Shown: positions 1 through 7,546 of the stretch, one piece after another
How the letters are laid out: every line of letters begins with the position of its first letter
Numbering within the stretch: position 1 is the first letter of the stretch
Assembly: GCA_902796505.1 (NCBI GenBank)
Contig: CADBPA010000020.1
Span: forward strand, 1-8,583
DNA length: 8,583 bases
Reading direction: 5' to 3'
Source of the DNA: an uncultured Ruminococcus sp.
GTDB taxonomy: Bacteria > Bacillota > Clostridia > Oscillospirales > CAG-272
Notes under the pieces: model-generated
What the model saw: the letters and a program-made list of their open reading frames with translations, nothing else
Told to the model about the DNA's origin: nothing
Databases searched by the model: none
Position numbers and translations under genes: made by a program

Positions 1-575
1 ACCCCGAAATCAGCACCGGCGAAGTGGTGCTGTTCACCAAGTGCCAGTACCCCGAAGTGCTGCTGGCTTACTTCGACCGCTACTACGATCCCACCATTTC
101 CGCGCAGATCAACTACGGCCCCATCGGCATCGTTTACGAAGAGCAGCTCGACGAAAAGGGAATGCTCGTCCAGAAGCCGCTTCCCGACGGCGTCACCGCG
201 GATGAACTTCGTCTGCAGAACGCGCCTCTCGGCATCATCTATCTTTCGGATTACGCCTGGGAGAACGTCGTCAATATGGAGCCGCGCGCGAAACTCAGAC
301 TCGAACGGCTCACGGCGTACGTCACGCCTTATATGCCCGCCGGCGCTCTGCCGTTCCCGAACCTGCAGTTCACCCTGGAGGAGCTGAATACGCTTGCGAC
401 CTACGAGACCAACTTCAACGATTACGTTCGCACCAACCTGATCGACTGGCTGCTGAAGGGCGGCGTTTCGGATTCCGCCTGGGAGACGTTCCAGAGCAAA
501 CTGAACGGTTCGGTCAATATCTCCGCGCTTCAGAAGGTTTATCAGGACGCATACGACAGATACGTCCAAAAATAA
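1..575 (+). CDS. C-terminal part of an ABC transporter sugar-binding lipoprotein (partial, 5' end outside window)
   Basis: The reading frame is open from the left edge (first full codon at position 3) and ends at TAA 573-575, giving about 191 C-terminal residues. It resembles the C-terminal lobe of large extracellular solute-binding proteins (LplA-like, family 1). The features that suggest this are the segment KCQYPEVLLAYFDRYYDP near the start, followed by a YGPIGIVYE stretch, and a helical end in which YETNFNDYVRTNLIDWLLKGG leads to a final QKVYQDAYDRYVQK helix. In this family the protein is a lipid-anchored receptor that passes oligosaccharides to two permease subunits; neither permease is in the window, so they would lie upstream. 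The GTG at 24 is an internal codon, not a start. Downstream enzymes suggest fructo-oligosaccharides as ligand, but that is inferred from context. Family assignment is fairly sure; the substrate is not. Confidence 0.85.
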   Translation, partial: PEISTGEVVLFTKCQYPEVLLAYFDRYYDPTISAQINYGPIGIVYEEQLDEKGMLVQKPLPDGVTADELRLQNAPLGIIYLSDYAWENVVNMEPRAKLRLERLTAYVTPYMPAGALPFPNLQFTLEELNTLATYETNFNDYVRTNLIDWLLKGGVSDSAWETFQSKLNGSVNISALQKVYQDAYDRYVQK

Positions 576-584
576 TACATTTAT

Positions 585-590
585 AAGGAG
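585..590 (+). promoter_or_regulatory. Ribosome binding site that fixes the start of the surface lipoprotein gene at 597
   Basis: AAGGAG lies six bases before ATG 597, which is ideal spacing. No other good ribosome binding site or start codon occurs between here and the long open frame. This decides that translation should begin at 597 even though that ATG is out of frame with the long frame by one base. Confidence 0.75.
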
Positions 591-596
591 AAAGAC

Positions 597-2439
597 ATGA
601 AAAAACATCAGCAAGATCCTCGCGCTCGTGCTTGTGCTCGTCATGCTGGTCCCGCTGGCAGCCGCCTGCAAAAAGACCGATGAGCCGGAACAGCCCGCAG
701 AAAACAAGGCGCCCGCCATCGCCGGCACGCACGACCTGACGGTGGAAGCCGGCAGCGAGATCGACGTTCTCTCAGGCGTTACCGCCTCCGACGAAGAGGA
801 CGGCGACCTGACCGCACGGATCGCGGTTTCGGCTACCCCTTCGCTCACCTTCACCAACGGAAAAGCCATCCCTCAGAACCCCGGCACCTACGAACTCGTC
901 TATTCGGTGACCGATAACGGCGGCAAGAAAGCGGAAGCCTACGCCACCCTTACCGTTACCAGAAAGACCGCAGAGCCGGTCCTCTATAAGGACTTCGATT
1001 TCGATGCAGCGCCCGAAAACGACGCGCACGGCTGGGAACCCGTCATCTCTGACAGCGTTCAGGCAACCGCCGGCGTCAAAGAGGGTTCATACGTTTTTGA
1101 GATCACCGATTCCACCGGCGGCGGCGATGACGCGATCCGCCTGGATAAGAAACTGGAACTCGAACCCGCCGACTACAAACTGAAGGTCTGGGTCAAATCC
1201 ACCAAGGACGCCATGATGCACATCATCGCCCGCAAGGACAATGACGGCTGGGACGTTCTCGGCGGCGCATGGAATATCGAGATCGGCGAGCATATTGCCG
1301 CTCACGAGATCAACTTCACCGTCAGCGATACCAAAGCCGCCGAACTCCGTCTGCACTTCGGTATGGTTCGCTGGGATGAAGTGATGAAGAATCCCACCGA
1401 CGCTTATACCGTCACGATCGATAAGATCGAGCTTTATAAGACCGTCGGCTCCGAAAGCGAAGTCGTCAAGCACGCAGACAAATTCGCCGAGAATACCGGT
1501 CTCACGGTCGACGCCGGTGACGGCGCGAACGCCTCCGTCGGCTATGCAGACGGAAAAGCGGTTCTCACCATCGCGAATTATCCGACCGAAGGCGGCGTCT
1601 GGAGCGTGAAGGCAAACCTTGATCTCGGCGGTCAGAAGATCGAAAACGGCAAGAAATACTTCTACCGTTTCACCGTCCACGCACAGTACGCGCAGGCGGG
1701 CGAATGCCTCGTGGAGAGCGCTACGCTGTATCACGAAGCGCGTGCGAATTTCAACGGCTTCGGACTGGACGCCGATAAGGAAACCGTCCTTTCCGGCGTA
1801 TTCACCGCAACCTCCGATATCGACGACCCCGTGATCCGTCTGCAGATCGGCAACGCGTCCGAAGGCGTCGCAAACAACGTGCTGACCTTCTCCGGCCTCG
1901 TTTTCGGAACGCTGGAAGGCGATAAAGACGTGACGAAGACTACCGACAGTTTCGTCGCTCTCGGCGCGGGCACCGCCTCCGAATCGAACGCGGCTCTTCC
2001 GTTCGCGACCTTCAACGGCACCGACGAAGACAACGAAAAGGGAGTCGGCGTCATCTGGATCGAAAACGGCAAGCTTTACTACCGCATCGACGACGGCGGA
2101 CTTGTCGACTGGCACAACAAGCTGATCTGCGGCTACCGCGAGAATCCGCTGGTCCTGCCGGCTGACAGCTATTTCACCATCGAGATCAAGGCAAAAGCGA
2201 GCAAGGCAGTTTCCTGCGGCTTCTTCCTGAATCAGATCGGCGAATGGAATCCCCGCATCGCGGAAAGAATCGACTTCACCACGGAAGAGCAGACCTTCAC
2301 CTTCTCGACCGACAAGACGCTCGTTACCGAGATGAACTTCGAAATGCTGTTCCAGTTCGGCTCGGCAGAGCTTGCCGAACTCGGCGAAGTGACCGTCGAG
2401 ATCTCCGAAATCTCCATTCATCAGCTCATCGTTGAATAA
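597..2439 (+). CDS. Multidomain surface lipoprotein: Ig-like domain plus carbohydrate-binding-like modules, with an apparent frameshift near the start
   Basis: The long frame (stop at 2437-2439) lacks a proper start: its first usable codon is GTG 628, which would cut off the charged end of the signal peptide. ATG 597 has the ribosome binding site but is followed by six A's, putting it out of frame; with five A's the protein reads MKNISKILALVLVLVMLVPL then AAAC, a textbook lipoprotein signal with Cys24 (about 613 residues). Numbered from that repaired start, residues 38-122 look like a DUF5011-type bacterial Ig-like domain (APAIAGTHDLTVEAGSEIDV, with DEEDGDLT and GTYELVYSVTDNGG). Then come three beta-rich segments at about 128-282, 290-440 and 450-612. 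The first resembles CBM4/9-type jelly rolls (ends YTVTIDKIELY); the other two are similar in style but less clear. No catalytic motif is seen. Its place between a sugar-binding lipoprotein and a secreted GH32-type enzyme suggests a fructan-capturing surface protein; this is inference. Confidence 0.75.
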
Positions 2440-2451
2440 TTTTTCACCCGC

Positions 2452-2480
2452 GGCGGGGGAATGAGCTTCATTCTCCCGCC
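2452..2480 (+). other. Strong intercistronic hairpin
   Basis: Arms 2452-2464 and 2468-2480 pair over 13 bp with one G-U wobble and a 3-base loop. No U-run follows, so it is not a standard rho-independent terminator. A second small hairpin, CCC-UUCG-GGG, sits directly after it at about 2483-2492. In the 95-base gap between two operon genes this is most likely an RNA-stability or attenuation element that sets the ratio of the surface lipoprotein transcript to the downstream enzyme transcripts. That role is inferred; the pairing is visible directly. Confidence 0.65.
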
Positions 2481-2534
2481 CCCCCTTCGGGGAAAAGCCC
2501 CCGATACCGAATACTTCCACAGGAGGAAAATCAA

Positions 2535-4073
2535 ATGAAAACAAGGTTCCTATGCCTGCTACTGGCGCTCGTTGTCCTGCTCTCGCTCCTGGCGGCCTGC
2601 CGCAAAACGACGCCTCCTGCGGTCGATGATACGAGCGAGGAATACGCACACCCGGATTATGACAAAGATTTTTCCAAACTCCGCACTCCCGGCAGTCAGG
2701 AATCTGCCTACGATTATAAACTGTTTTTCCAACCGGAGATCGACAAAATGAGCCAGCCCTACGTCGGAGATACGATGCCGTACTACGAAGACGGCGTGTA
2801 TTATATCTACTATCTGAAAGAGGCGGGAGACTCTTACAACCACTCGATCTATCTTGCTACCACGACCGATTTTATTCATTATACCGAATACGATTCTCCC
2901 ATCATCGAAGCGTCGCGCAGCGGCGGTCAGGACGCATGGGTAGGGACCGGATCGGTCGTCAAAGTAGACGGCTTCTATTATTTCTTCTATACCGGTCACG
3001 CGGCATCCGACCACTATGAATACAAAGAAAAAGTCATGGTGGCGAAAGGCAGCTCGCTCACGTCCTTTGAAAAGGTCGAGGGCTGGTCGCTTACCCCCGC
3101 AAGCGAACTCGGACAAAAACTGGACTTCCGCGATCCTCAGGCGTATTACGACGAGGAAAGAGGCGTGATCGAAATGACGATCACCGCATCGCAGTACAAT
3201 ATCGCGCGAGTCGTTCATTATACACTTTCCAAAGACCTGAAAGATTTTGAATATCACGGCGTGATCCTTTCGGATCCGACCAAGAAATTCTGGAATCTCG
3301 AATGCAGCGATACCTTCTGCCTCAACGGCAAATACTATGTTACCTACTCCGGGCAGGACGATACCCTCTGGTACGCCTTCTCGGATACCCCCTACGGTCC
3401 TTACAACACGCCCGTTCGGCTGGAAGGCAAACTCTTCTATGCCGCCAAGCACGTCGATAACGGAAAAGATTATTATATGGTCGGCTGGGCAAGGCGCTCG
3501 GAAGCGCCCTCCTCGCTGTCCGAAGTTTCCGCATGGGGCGGAAATCTGATCGTGCAGCAGATCGTCGCCGCCGAGGACGGAACGCTTTCGCTCAAACCCG
3601 TGGATTCGATCGTTTCCGATTTTCAAGACCGGCGCGAGCTCGTCCTCGGAGAAGATCATACGACGATCACCGCCGGCGCGCGCTTTTCCTACACCGAGGC
3701 GTTCACGGCGTACGAACGCTTCCTCATAACCGGGCAGTTTACCTATACCGGCGCCGGCTCGTTCGGGCTCGCCTTCGATTACAGCGGCAGAAGCGATAAA
3801 TACAAAATGATCTCGGTGTCCCCGGCGGACGGGAAGCTGAAACTTCTCTTCAACGAAGGAGACACCCCGATCGCCGAATCGGCGATCGATCTGGAGGAAG
3901 GGAAGACCTATTCCTTCCGTTATCTGCAGGAAGGCTCGGTCGGGCTGTTCTGCATCGACGGCGTCGCCACACTGACCGTGCGCGTCTACGGCGTCAGCGG
4001 CAAAACGGTTCGCCTTTTCGCCGAAAATACCACCGTCACCTTCTCCGAATTGAGAGAATATACCCACGGGTAA
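2535..4073 (+). CDS. Secreted, lipid-anchored GH32-type glycoside hydrolase (probable fructan-degrading enzyme)
   Basis: This 512-residue protein starts at ATG 2535, nine bases after a perfect AGGAGG (2521-2526). Residues 1-22 are a lipoprotein signal peptide ending LLAAC (Cys22), so the enzyme should act outside the cell, tethered to the membrane. Residues about 60-365 look like a five-bladed beta-propeller of the GH32/43/68 type: YLATTTDFIHYTEY (106-119), the RDP motif DFRDP (197-201, Asp200 stabiliser), and WNLECSDTF (253-261, Glu256 candidate acid/base). The N-terminal nucleophile motif is not the usual WMNDPNG; the equivalent position appears to be VGDTMPYYEDG (77-87), with Asp79 as candidate nucleophile. 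Residues about 370-512 form the C-terminal beta-sandwich typical of GH32, ending VRVYGVSGKTVRLFAENTTV. Fructan (inulin or levan) is the likely substrate because of the downstream fructosidase and fructokinase. Another beta-fructoside, or a transferase activity, cannot be excluded. Confidence 0.82.
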   Translation: MKTRFLCLLLALVVLLSLLAACRKTTPPAVDDTSEEYAHPDYDKDFSKLRTPGSQESAYDYKLFFQPEIDKMSQPYVGDTMPYYEDGVYYIYYLKEAGDSYNHSIYLATTTDFIHYTEYDSPIIEASRSGGQDAWVGTGSVVKVDGFYYFFYTGHAASDHYEYKEKVMVAKGSSLTSFEKVEGWSLTPASELGQKLDFRDPQAYYDEERGVIEMTITASQYNIARVVHYTLSKDLKDFEYHGVILSDPTKKFWNLECSDTFCLNGKYYVTYSGQDDTLWYAFSDTPYGPYNTPVRLEGKLFYAAKHVDNGKDYYMVGWARRSEAPSSLSEVSAWGGNLIVQQIVAAEDGTLSLKPVDSIVSDFQDRRELVLGEDHTTITAGARFSYTEAFTAYERFLITGQFTYTGAGSFGLAFDYSGRSDKYKMISVSPADGKLKLLFNEGDTPIAESAIDLEEGKTYSFRYLQEGSVGLFCIDGVATLTVRVYGVSGKTVRLFAENTTVTFSELREYTHG

Positions 4074-4086
4074 ACGAGAGGGAAGT

Positions 4087-4740
4087 ATGAAACGTTTTTT
4101 CAGTTTGGAAAACCCCGTCGTCCGCGTTCTGATCAAACTGTTCGATTGTATCGCTCTGACCGTATTCTGGGCGATCTCCTCGCTGCCGGTCATCACGGTC
4201 GGCGCGGCGTCCACGGCGCTCTACGCGACGATCTATCATCACGTGCGGCTCGGCAACGACTATCTCTGGTCGACTTACCTTACCGCATTCCGCAGTAACT
4301 TCAAGCGCTCCACGCTCTCGTGGCTGCCCCTGATGTTTATGCAGATCTTCCTTGTGTTCGACGTGCTGTGGCTGCGCGCTCTCATCAAAAACGGCGAGCC
4401 TCTCGGCCCGGTTTACGGCATTATGCTGGTCCTGCTGTGCGTGTCGTTCGTCTGGGGCATCTTCCTGTTTGCCTACTGCGCGCGCTTCAACGGCAGAGTC
4501 CGGGATATGATCCGCATCAGTTTCTATCTGATGATGGCGCATCCGCTCCGCACGATCGGGATCCTTCTGATCGTCCTGACCGCGGTGGGGATCATGCTGA
4601 TGGTTCCCGGCCTTGCGATCATTCTGCCGTCGGCGGCAGTCTGGGCGGCAAGCTATCCCGTCGAACAGATCTTTCTGAAACATATGAGCCCCGAAGACGC
4701 GGCGCGTACGGTCGAAGAACAACAAAATCCGGATGACTGA
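4087..4740 (+). CDS. YesL family (DUF624) integral membrane protein
   Basis: This 217-residue hydrophobic protein begins at ATG 4087, preceded by GAGAGGG, 13 bases after the previous stop. Visible membrane segments lie at about residues 18-36, 76-98, 108-130, 155-172 and 173-190. The stretch SSLPVITVGAASTALYATIY (31-50) followed by HHVRLGND and YLTAFRSNFKRST is characteristic of the YesL/DUF624 family. In Firmicutes these genes are regularly found beside ABC sugar transporters of the LplB/YtcP type and glycoside hydrolases; their biochemical role is not established, and an accessory part in transport has been suggested from context. The C-terminal tail after residue 195 is hydrophilic and acidic. 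Family assignment is confident; function is unknown. Confidence 0.9.
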   Translation: MKRFFSLENPVVRVLIKLFDCIALTVFWAISSLPVITVGAASTALYATIYHHVRLGNDYLWSTYLTAFRSNFKRSTLSWLPLMFMQIFLVFDVLWLRALIKNGEPLGPVYGIMLVLLCVSFVWGIFLFAYCARFNGRVRDMIRISFYLMMAHPLRTIGILLIVLTAVGIMLMVPGLAIILPSAAVWAASYPVEQIFLKHMSPEDAARTVEEQQNPDD

Positions 4741-4755
4741 AAGATTGGTGTAACT

Positions 4756-6234
4756 ATGAAAAAGAACCTGCAAAGAGCAATTGATTTCGAGAAAAAATAT
4801 CTCCCCCGGCTTGCCAAAAGCGACTATCCGCATTTTCACCTGACCGGCGAGATCGGTTGGATCAACGATCCCAACGGATTTTCCGTCTATCAGGGAGAAT
4901 ACCATCTGTTTTTCCAATATTATCCCTACGACGTCAAATGGGGACCGATGCATTGGGGACACGCCAAAACCACCGATTTCATTCATTGGGAACGCCTCCC
5001 CTGCGCGCTTGCCCCGGATGAAAATTACGATAAAGACGGCTGCTTTTCCGGCAGCGCGCTGGAGCTTGCGGACGGCAGACAGCTGCTGATGTATACCGGC
5101 GTCCGGGAGGTGCGTAAGAGCAACGGCACCGTGGTCAGTTTTCAGACGCAATGCCTTGCGACCGGCAACGGCGTCGAATATACGAAATACGAAGGAAATC
5201 CCGTCCTCGACGAAAAAGACCTCCCCGCGGGCGGCAGTTCCAACGATTTCCGCGATCCGAAGATCTGGTATGAAGACGGGAAGTATCACGCCGTCGTCGG
5301 CAACCGCGCCGCGGACGGCAGCGGTTCGATCCTGAAATTCGTGAGCGACGACGCCTTCCATTGGTCGTATGAATCGACGCTCGCGTCCTGCCATAACCAG
5401 TTCGGAAGCATGTGGGAATGCCCCGATTTCTTCCCTCTGGACGGCAAGCACGTCCTGCTTACCAGCCCGCAGAGCATGACGTCCATGGGGCTGGAATTCC
5501 ATCCCGGCAACTCCACGCTCTGCATCATCGGAGAGTATGACCGCGAGAAAAAACATCTGCAGCGCGAAAACACGCAGACCGTCGATTACGGCACCGATTT
5601 TTATGCGATGCAAACGCTGTCCTCGCTGGACGGCAGGCGTATCATGATCGCCTGGATGCAAAGCTGGGAAACCTCCGGCTGTAAAATGAAGAATCTTCCC
5701 TTCTTCGGGCAGATGACGCTGCCGCGCGAGCTTTCGCTCAAAAACGGAAGATTGATCCAGAATCCCGTCCGCGAGATCGAGCGCTATCGCACGGTCAAGG
5801 TCAGTTACAAAAACGTGATGGTCACCGAAGAGGTGAATCTTCAGGGCGTCAGCGGCAGATTCATCGATATGACGGTAACCGTCCGTCCGGGCAACCCGAA
5901 TCAGATGTATCGCTATTTCAAGATCTTTGTTGCCAAAGATGGCGAGCGCGTCACCATGATCCGCCATAAACCGGAAAACAACACCATCCGCGTAGACCGC
6001 TCGCGTTCGGGTTTCCCGCACGATATCGTCAACGTCCGCGATTTTCCGATCAACGCGAAGGACGAGCTGAAGATCCGTATGATCATGGATCGGTATAGTC
6101 TTGAGATCTTCGTCAACGACGGCGAACAGGCGGCAAGCTTTGTGATCTATACGCCGGTTTCCGCCGATTCGATCTCTTTCTCGGCGGACGGCTGTGCGAT
6201 CATCGACATCGAAAAATACGATTTAGAGGTGTGA
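4756..6234 (+). CDS. Cytoplasmic GH32 beta-fructofuranosidase (sucrose / sucrose-6-phosphate hydrolase type)
   Basis: This 492-residue enzyme has no signal peptide. It hydrolyses terminal beta-fructosyl bonds in sucrose, its phosphate, or short fructo-oligosaccharides to release fructose. The GH32 motifs are intact: WINDPNG (35-41, Asp38 nucleophile), FFQYYP (52-57), WGHAKTTDFIHWE (67-79), FSGSA (97-101), FRDP (165-168, Asp167 stabiliser) and WECPD (220-224, Glu221 acid/base). The C-terminal beta-sandwich starts near residue 345 and includes the usual YSLEIFVNDGE element. Start ATG 4756 is 15 bases after the previous stop with only a weak GGTG-like ribosome site, so translational coupling is possible. 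No PTS gene is seen, and the ABC receptor and lipid-anchored hydrolase upstream favour unphosphorylated oligosaccharides over sucrose-6-phosphate as substrate; that last point is inference. Closest named relatives are SacA/ScrB, but a symbol is not assigned because the substrate is unproven. Confidence 0.92.
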   Translation: MKKNLQRAIDFEKKYLPRLAKSDYPHFHLTGEIGWINDPNGFSVYQGEYHLFFQYYPYDVKWGPMHWGHAKTTDFIHWERLPCALAPDENYDKDGCFSGSALELADGRQLLMYTGVREVRKSNGTVVSFQTQCLATGNGVEYTKYEGNPVLDEKDLPAGGSSNDFRDPKIWYEDGKYHAVVGNRAADGSGSILKFVSDDAFHWSYESTLASCHNQFGSMWECPDFFPLDGKHVLLTSPQSMTSMGLEFHPGNSTLCIIGEYDREKKHLQRENTQTVDYGTDFYAMQTLSSLDGRRIMIAWMQSWETSGCKMKNLPFFGQMTLPRELSLKNGRLIQNPVREIERYRTVKVSYKNVMVTEEVNLQGVSGRFIDMTVTVRPGNPNQMYRYFKIFVAKDGERVTMIRHKPENNTIRVDRSRSGFPHDIVNVRDFPINAKDELKIRMIMDRYSLEIFVNDGEQAASFVIYTPVSADSISFSADGCAIIDIEKYDLEV

Positions 6235-6235
6235 C

Positions 6236-7216
6236 ATGCGCCATATATACGATACCGTCGCGCTCGGAGAATTGCTGATCGATTTCACCGAAAACGGCGT
6301 CAGCGAGCAGGGAAATCCGCTCTGGGAAGCCAATCCCGGCGGCGCGCCCTGCAACGTGCTCGCCATGCTGCGCAAACTCGGCAAAAGCTCGGCCTTCATC
6401 GGGAAGGTCGGCAATGACGTCTACGGTCGCCAGCTCCGAAAAACCGTAAGCGACGCCGGAATCGACGTTTCGGGGCTGCTCGTCGATCCCTCCGTCCATA
6501 CGACGCTTGCCATCGTCCATCGCACGGAAAACGGCGACCGCGATTTCTCCTTCTACCGCGATCCCGGCGCGGATATGATGCTCTCCGAAGGCGATCTGCC
6601 CGAAGAGATGATCCGCAGCTGCCGCGTCTTCCACTTCGGAACGCTTTCCATGACGCACGACGGCGTGCGCGCCGCCACGAAAAAAGCGGTCGCCATGGCA
6701 AAAGAGAGCGGCGCGCTGATCTCCTTCGATCCGAATCTGCGCCCGCCGCTCTGGAAGAGTTCCGATCTCGCAAAAGAATGTATCGCGTGGGGGCTTTCGC
6801 AGTGCGATATTCTCAAAATTGCCGATAACGAACTGGAATTTATGACCGGATCGACCGATTTTGACGAAGGAGCAAAAATTCTGCTTGATACCTGCCCGAA
6901 TATCCGCCTCCTGAACGTCACGGCGGGCCCGGACGGCAGTTATTGCTATCACCGGGGGATGCGCGTCTACGCCCCTGCGATCCGCCTTCCCGGTACGATC
7001 GAAACGACCGGCGCCGGCGATACCTTCTGCGCCTGCGTTCTGAACGACGTGCTGGAAAACGGTATCGACAAGCCGGATGAAGCGGCGATTTACCGTATGC
7101 TTCGCTTCGCCAACGCCGCGGCGTATCTCGTCACGACGAAAAAAGGAGCGATCCGCGCGATGCCGGAGAAGTCTGCCGTTCTCGAACTTCTCAAAGCGCA
7201 AGGTGATCCCGTCTGA
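6236..7216 (+). CDS. PfkB-family fructokinase
   Basis: This 326-residue protein is a ribokinase-fold sugar kinase, most probably ATP:D-fructose 6-phosphotransferase, feeding fructose into glycolysis as fructose-6-phosphate. The visible hallmarks are the N-terminal GELLIDFTE strand, the sugar-binding signature NPGGAPCNVLAMLRKLGKSS followed by GKVGND (33-61), SFDPNLRPPLW (163-173), and the C-terminal signature TTGAGDTF (257-264) containing the GAGD anion hole with catalytic base Asp262. Length and motif spacing match bacterial fructokinases; 2-keto-3-deoxygluconate kinases of the same fold are the main alternative. ATG 6236 lies one base after the stop of the upstream fructosidase, with AGAGGT at a good distance inside that gene's last codons, so the two are translationally linked. 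This coupling strongly supports fructose as the substrate. It is the last gene of the operon. Confidence 0.92.
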   Translation: MRHIYDTVALGELLIDFTENGVSEQGNPLWEANPGGAPCNVLAMLRKLGKSSAFIGKVGNDVYGRQLRKTVSDAGIDVSGLLVDPSVHTTLAIVHRTENGDRDFSFYRDPGADMMLSEGDLPEEMIRSCRVFHFGTLSMTHDGVRAATKKAVAMAKESGALISFDPNLRPPLWKSSDLAKECIAWGLSQCDILKIADNELEFMTGSTDFDEGAKILLDTCPNIRLLNVTAGPDGSYCYHRGMRVYAPAIRLPGTIETTGAGDTFCACVLNDVLENGIDKPDEAAIYRMLRFANAAAYLVTTKKGAIRAMPEKSAVLELLKAQGDPV

Positions 7217-7238
7217 GAACGGTGCGCCTTCCCGATCA

Positions 7239-7275
7239 AGAAAAAGCGATCCGCCGATCGCTTTTTCTGCTTTTT
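7239..7275 (+). terminator. Rho-independent terminator of the fructan operon
   Basis: A perfect 13-bp stem (7239-7251 with 7256-7268) closes on the 4-base loop CGCC. Its 3' arm contains TTTTT, and it is followed by TGCTTTTT. It begins 22 bases after the fructokinase stop codon. Because the stem starts with an A-run, it could also terminate transcription arriving on the minus strand. Confidence 0.9.
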
Positions 7276-7454
7276 GGATCAAAAACCGCGTTTTTTCTTT
7301 GTTTTTTACCGTTGAAGGATCACCGCACCCCGATGAAAATACGCCCGGCAGGAGCGCCGTCCGATCGCCGCCGCGGCGCGGCGGTCCCCCCTCGCCTCGT
7401 TTTCGGTTGCAGAAGCCCCTGCCTTTACGGTTTTGCCGTTTTGCCGGTCATTCC
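7276..7454. other. Gene-free intergenic stretch
   Basis: I see no convincing gene here. It contains T-rich runs just after the terminator, a GC-rich palindrome (arms 7368-7375 and 7377-7384) and a tandem duplication of GTTTTGCC (7430-7445). Reading frames that cross it have no ribosome binding site and no protein-like sequence. Confidence 0.6.
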
Positions 7455-7471
7455 ATGATTCGATCGATCAT
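7455..7471. promoter_or_regulatory. Palindrome upstream of a promoter, possible operator
   Basis: The 17 bases ATGAT-T-CGATCG-ATCAT would be a perfect 16-bp palindrome but for one extra T. It ends 12 bases before the -35 box at 7484, a usual place for an activator or repressor site. The symmetry is seen directly; the regulatory role is a guess, and no regulator gene is present in the window. Confidence 0.3.
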
Positions 7472-7483
7472 CGCGCATTTCTA

Positions 7484-7513
7484 TTGAACTTTTCACGGTC
7501 TTTGTGCTATAAT
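7484..7513 (+). promoter_or_regulatory. Sigma-A promoter for the 28-codon frame and the 115-residue gene
   Basis: A -35 box TTGAAC (7484-7489) and a consensus -10 box TATAAT (7508-7513) are separated by 18 bases, with an extended -10 TGC directly before TATAAT. Transcription should start near 7520, leaving a short leader with the ribosome site GGAGGG at 7534-7539. This is the strongest promoter match in the window. Confidence 0.85.
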
Positions 7514-7546
7514 AGACGTGAAATACAAAAACCGGAGGGTAAAAAT

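Noticed and set aside
1087..2649. Long minus-strand open frame (520 codons) opposite the surface lipoprotein
   Set aside because: It is a shadow of the plus-strand gene in GC-rich DNA: no ribosome site, no recognisable domain, and it crosses the intercistronic hairpin.
2559..4214. Long minus-strand open frame (551 codons) opposite the secreted GH32-type gene
   Set aside because: The plus strand shows clear catalytic motifs in a full-length gene; the antisense translation is arginine, phenylalanine and glycine rich without domain character.
4036..6021. Minus-strand open frame of 661 codons
   Set aside because: It spans YesL and the cytoplasmic GH32 gene antisense; its repetitive charged sequence reflects codon complementarity, not a protein family.
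6200..7282. Minus-strand open frame of 360 codons opposite the fructokinase
   Set aside because: The plus-strand PfkB motifs are intact, and this frame begins inside the operon terminator.
7077..7487. Plus-strand frame overlapping the fructokinase end and the spacer
   Set aside because: It runs through a strong terminator, has no ribosome site, and its low-complexity Arg/Ser/Pro-rich translation is not protein-like.
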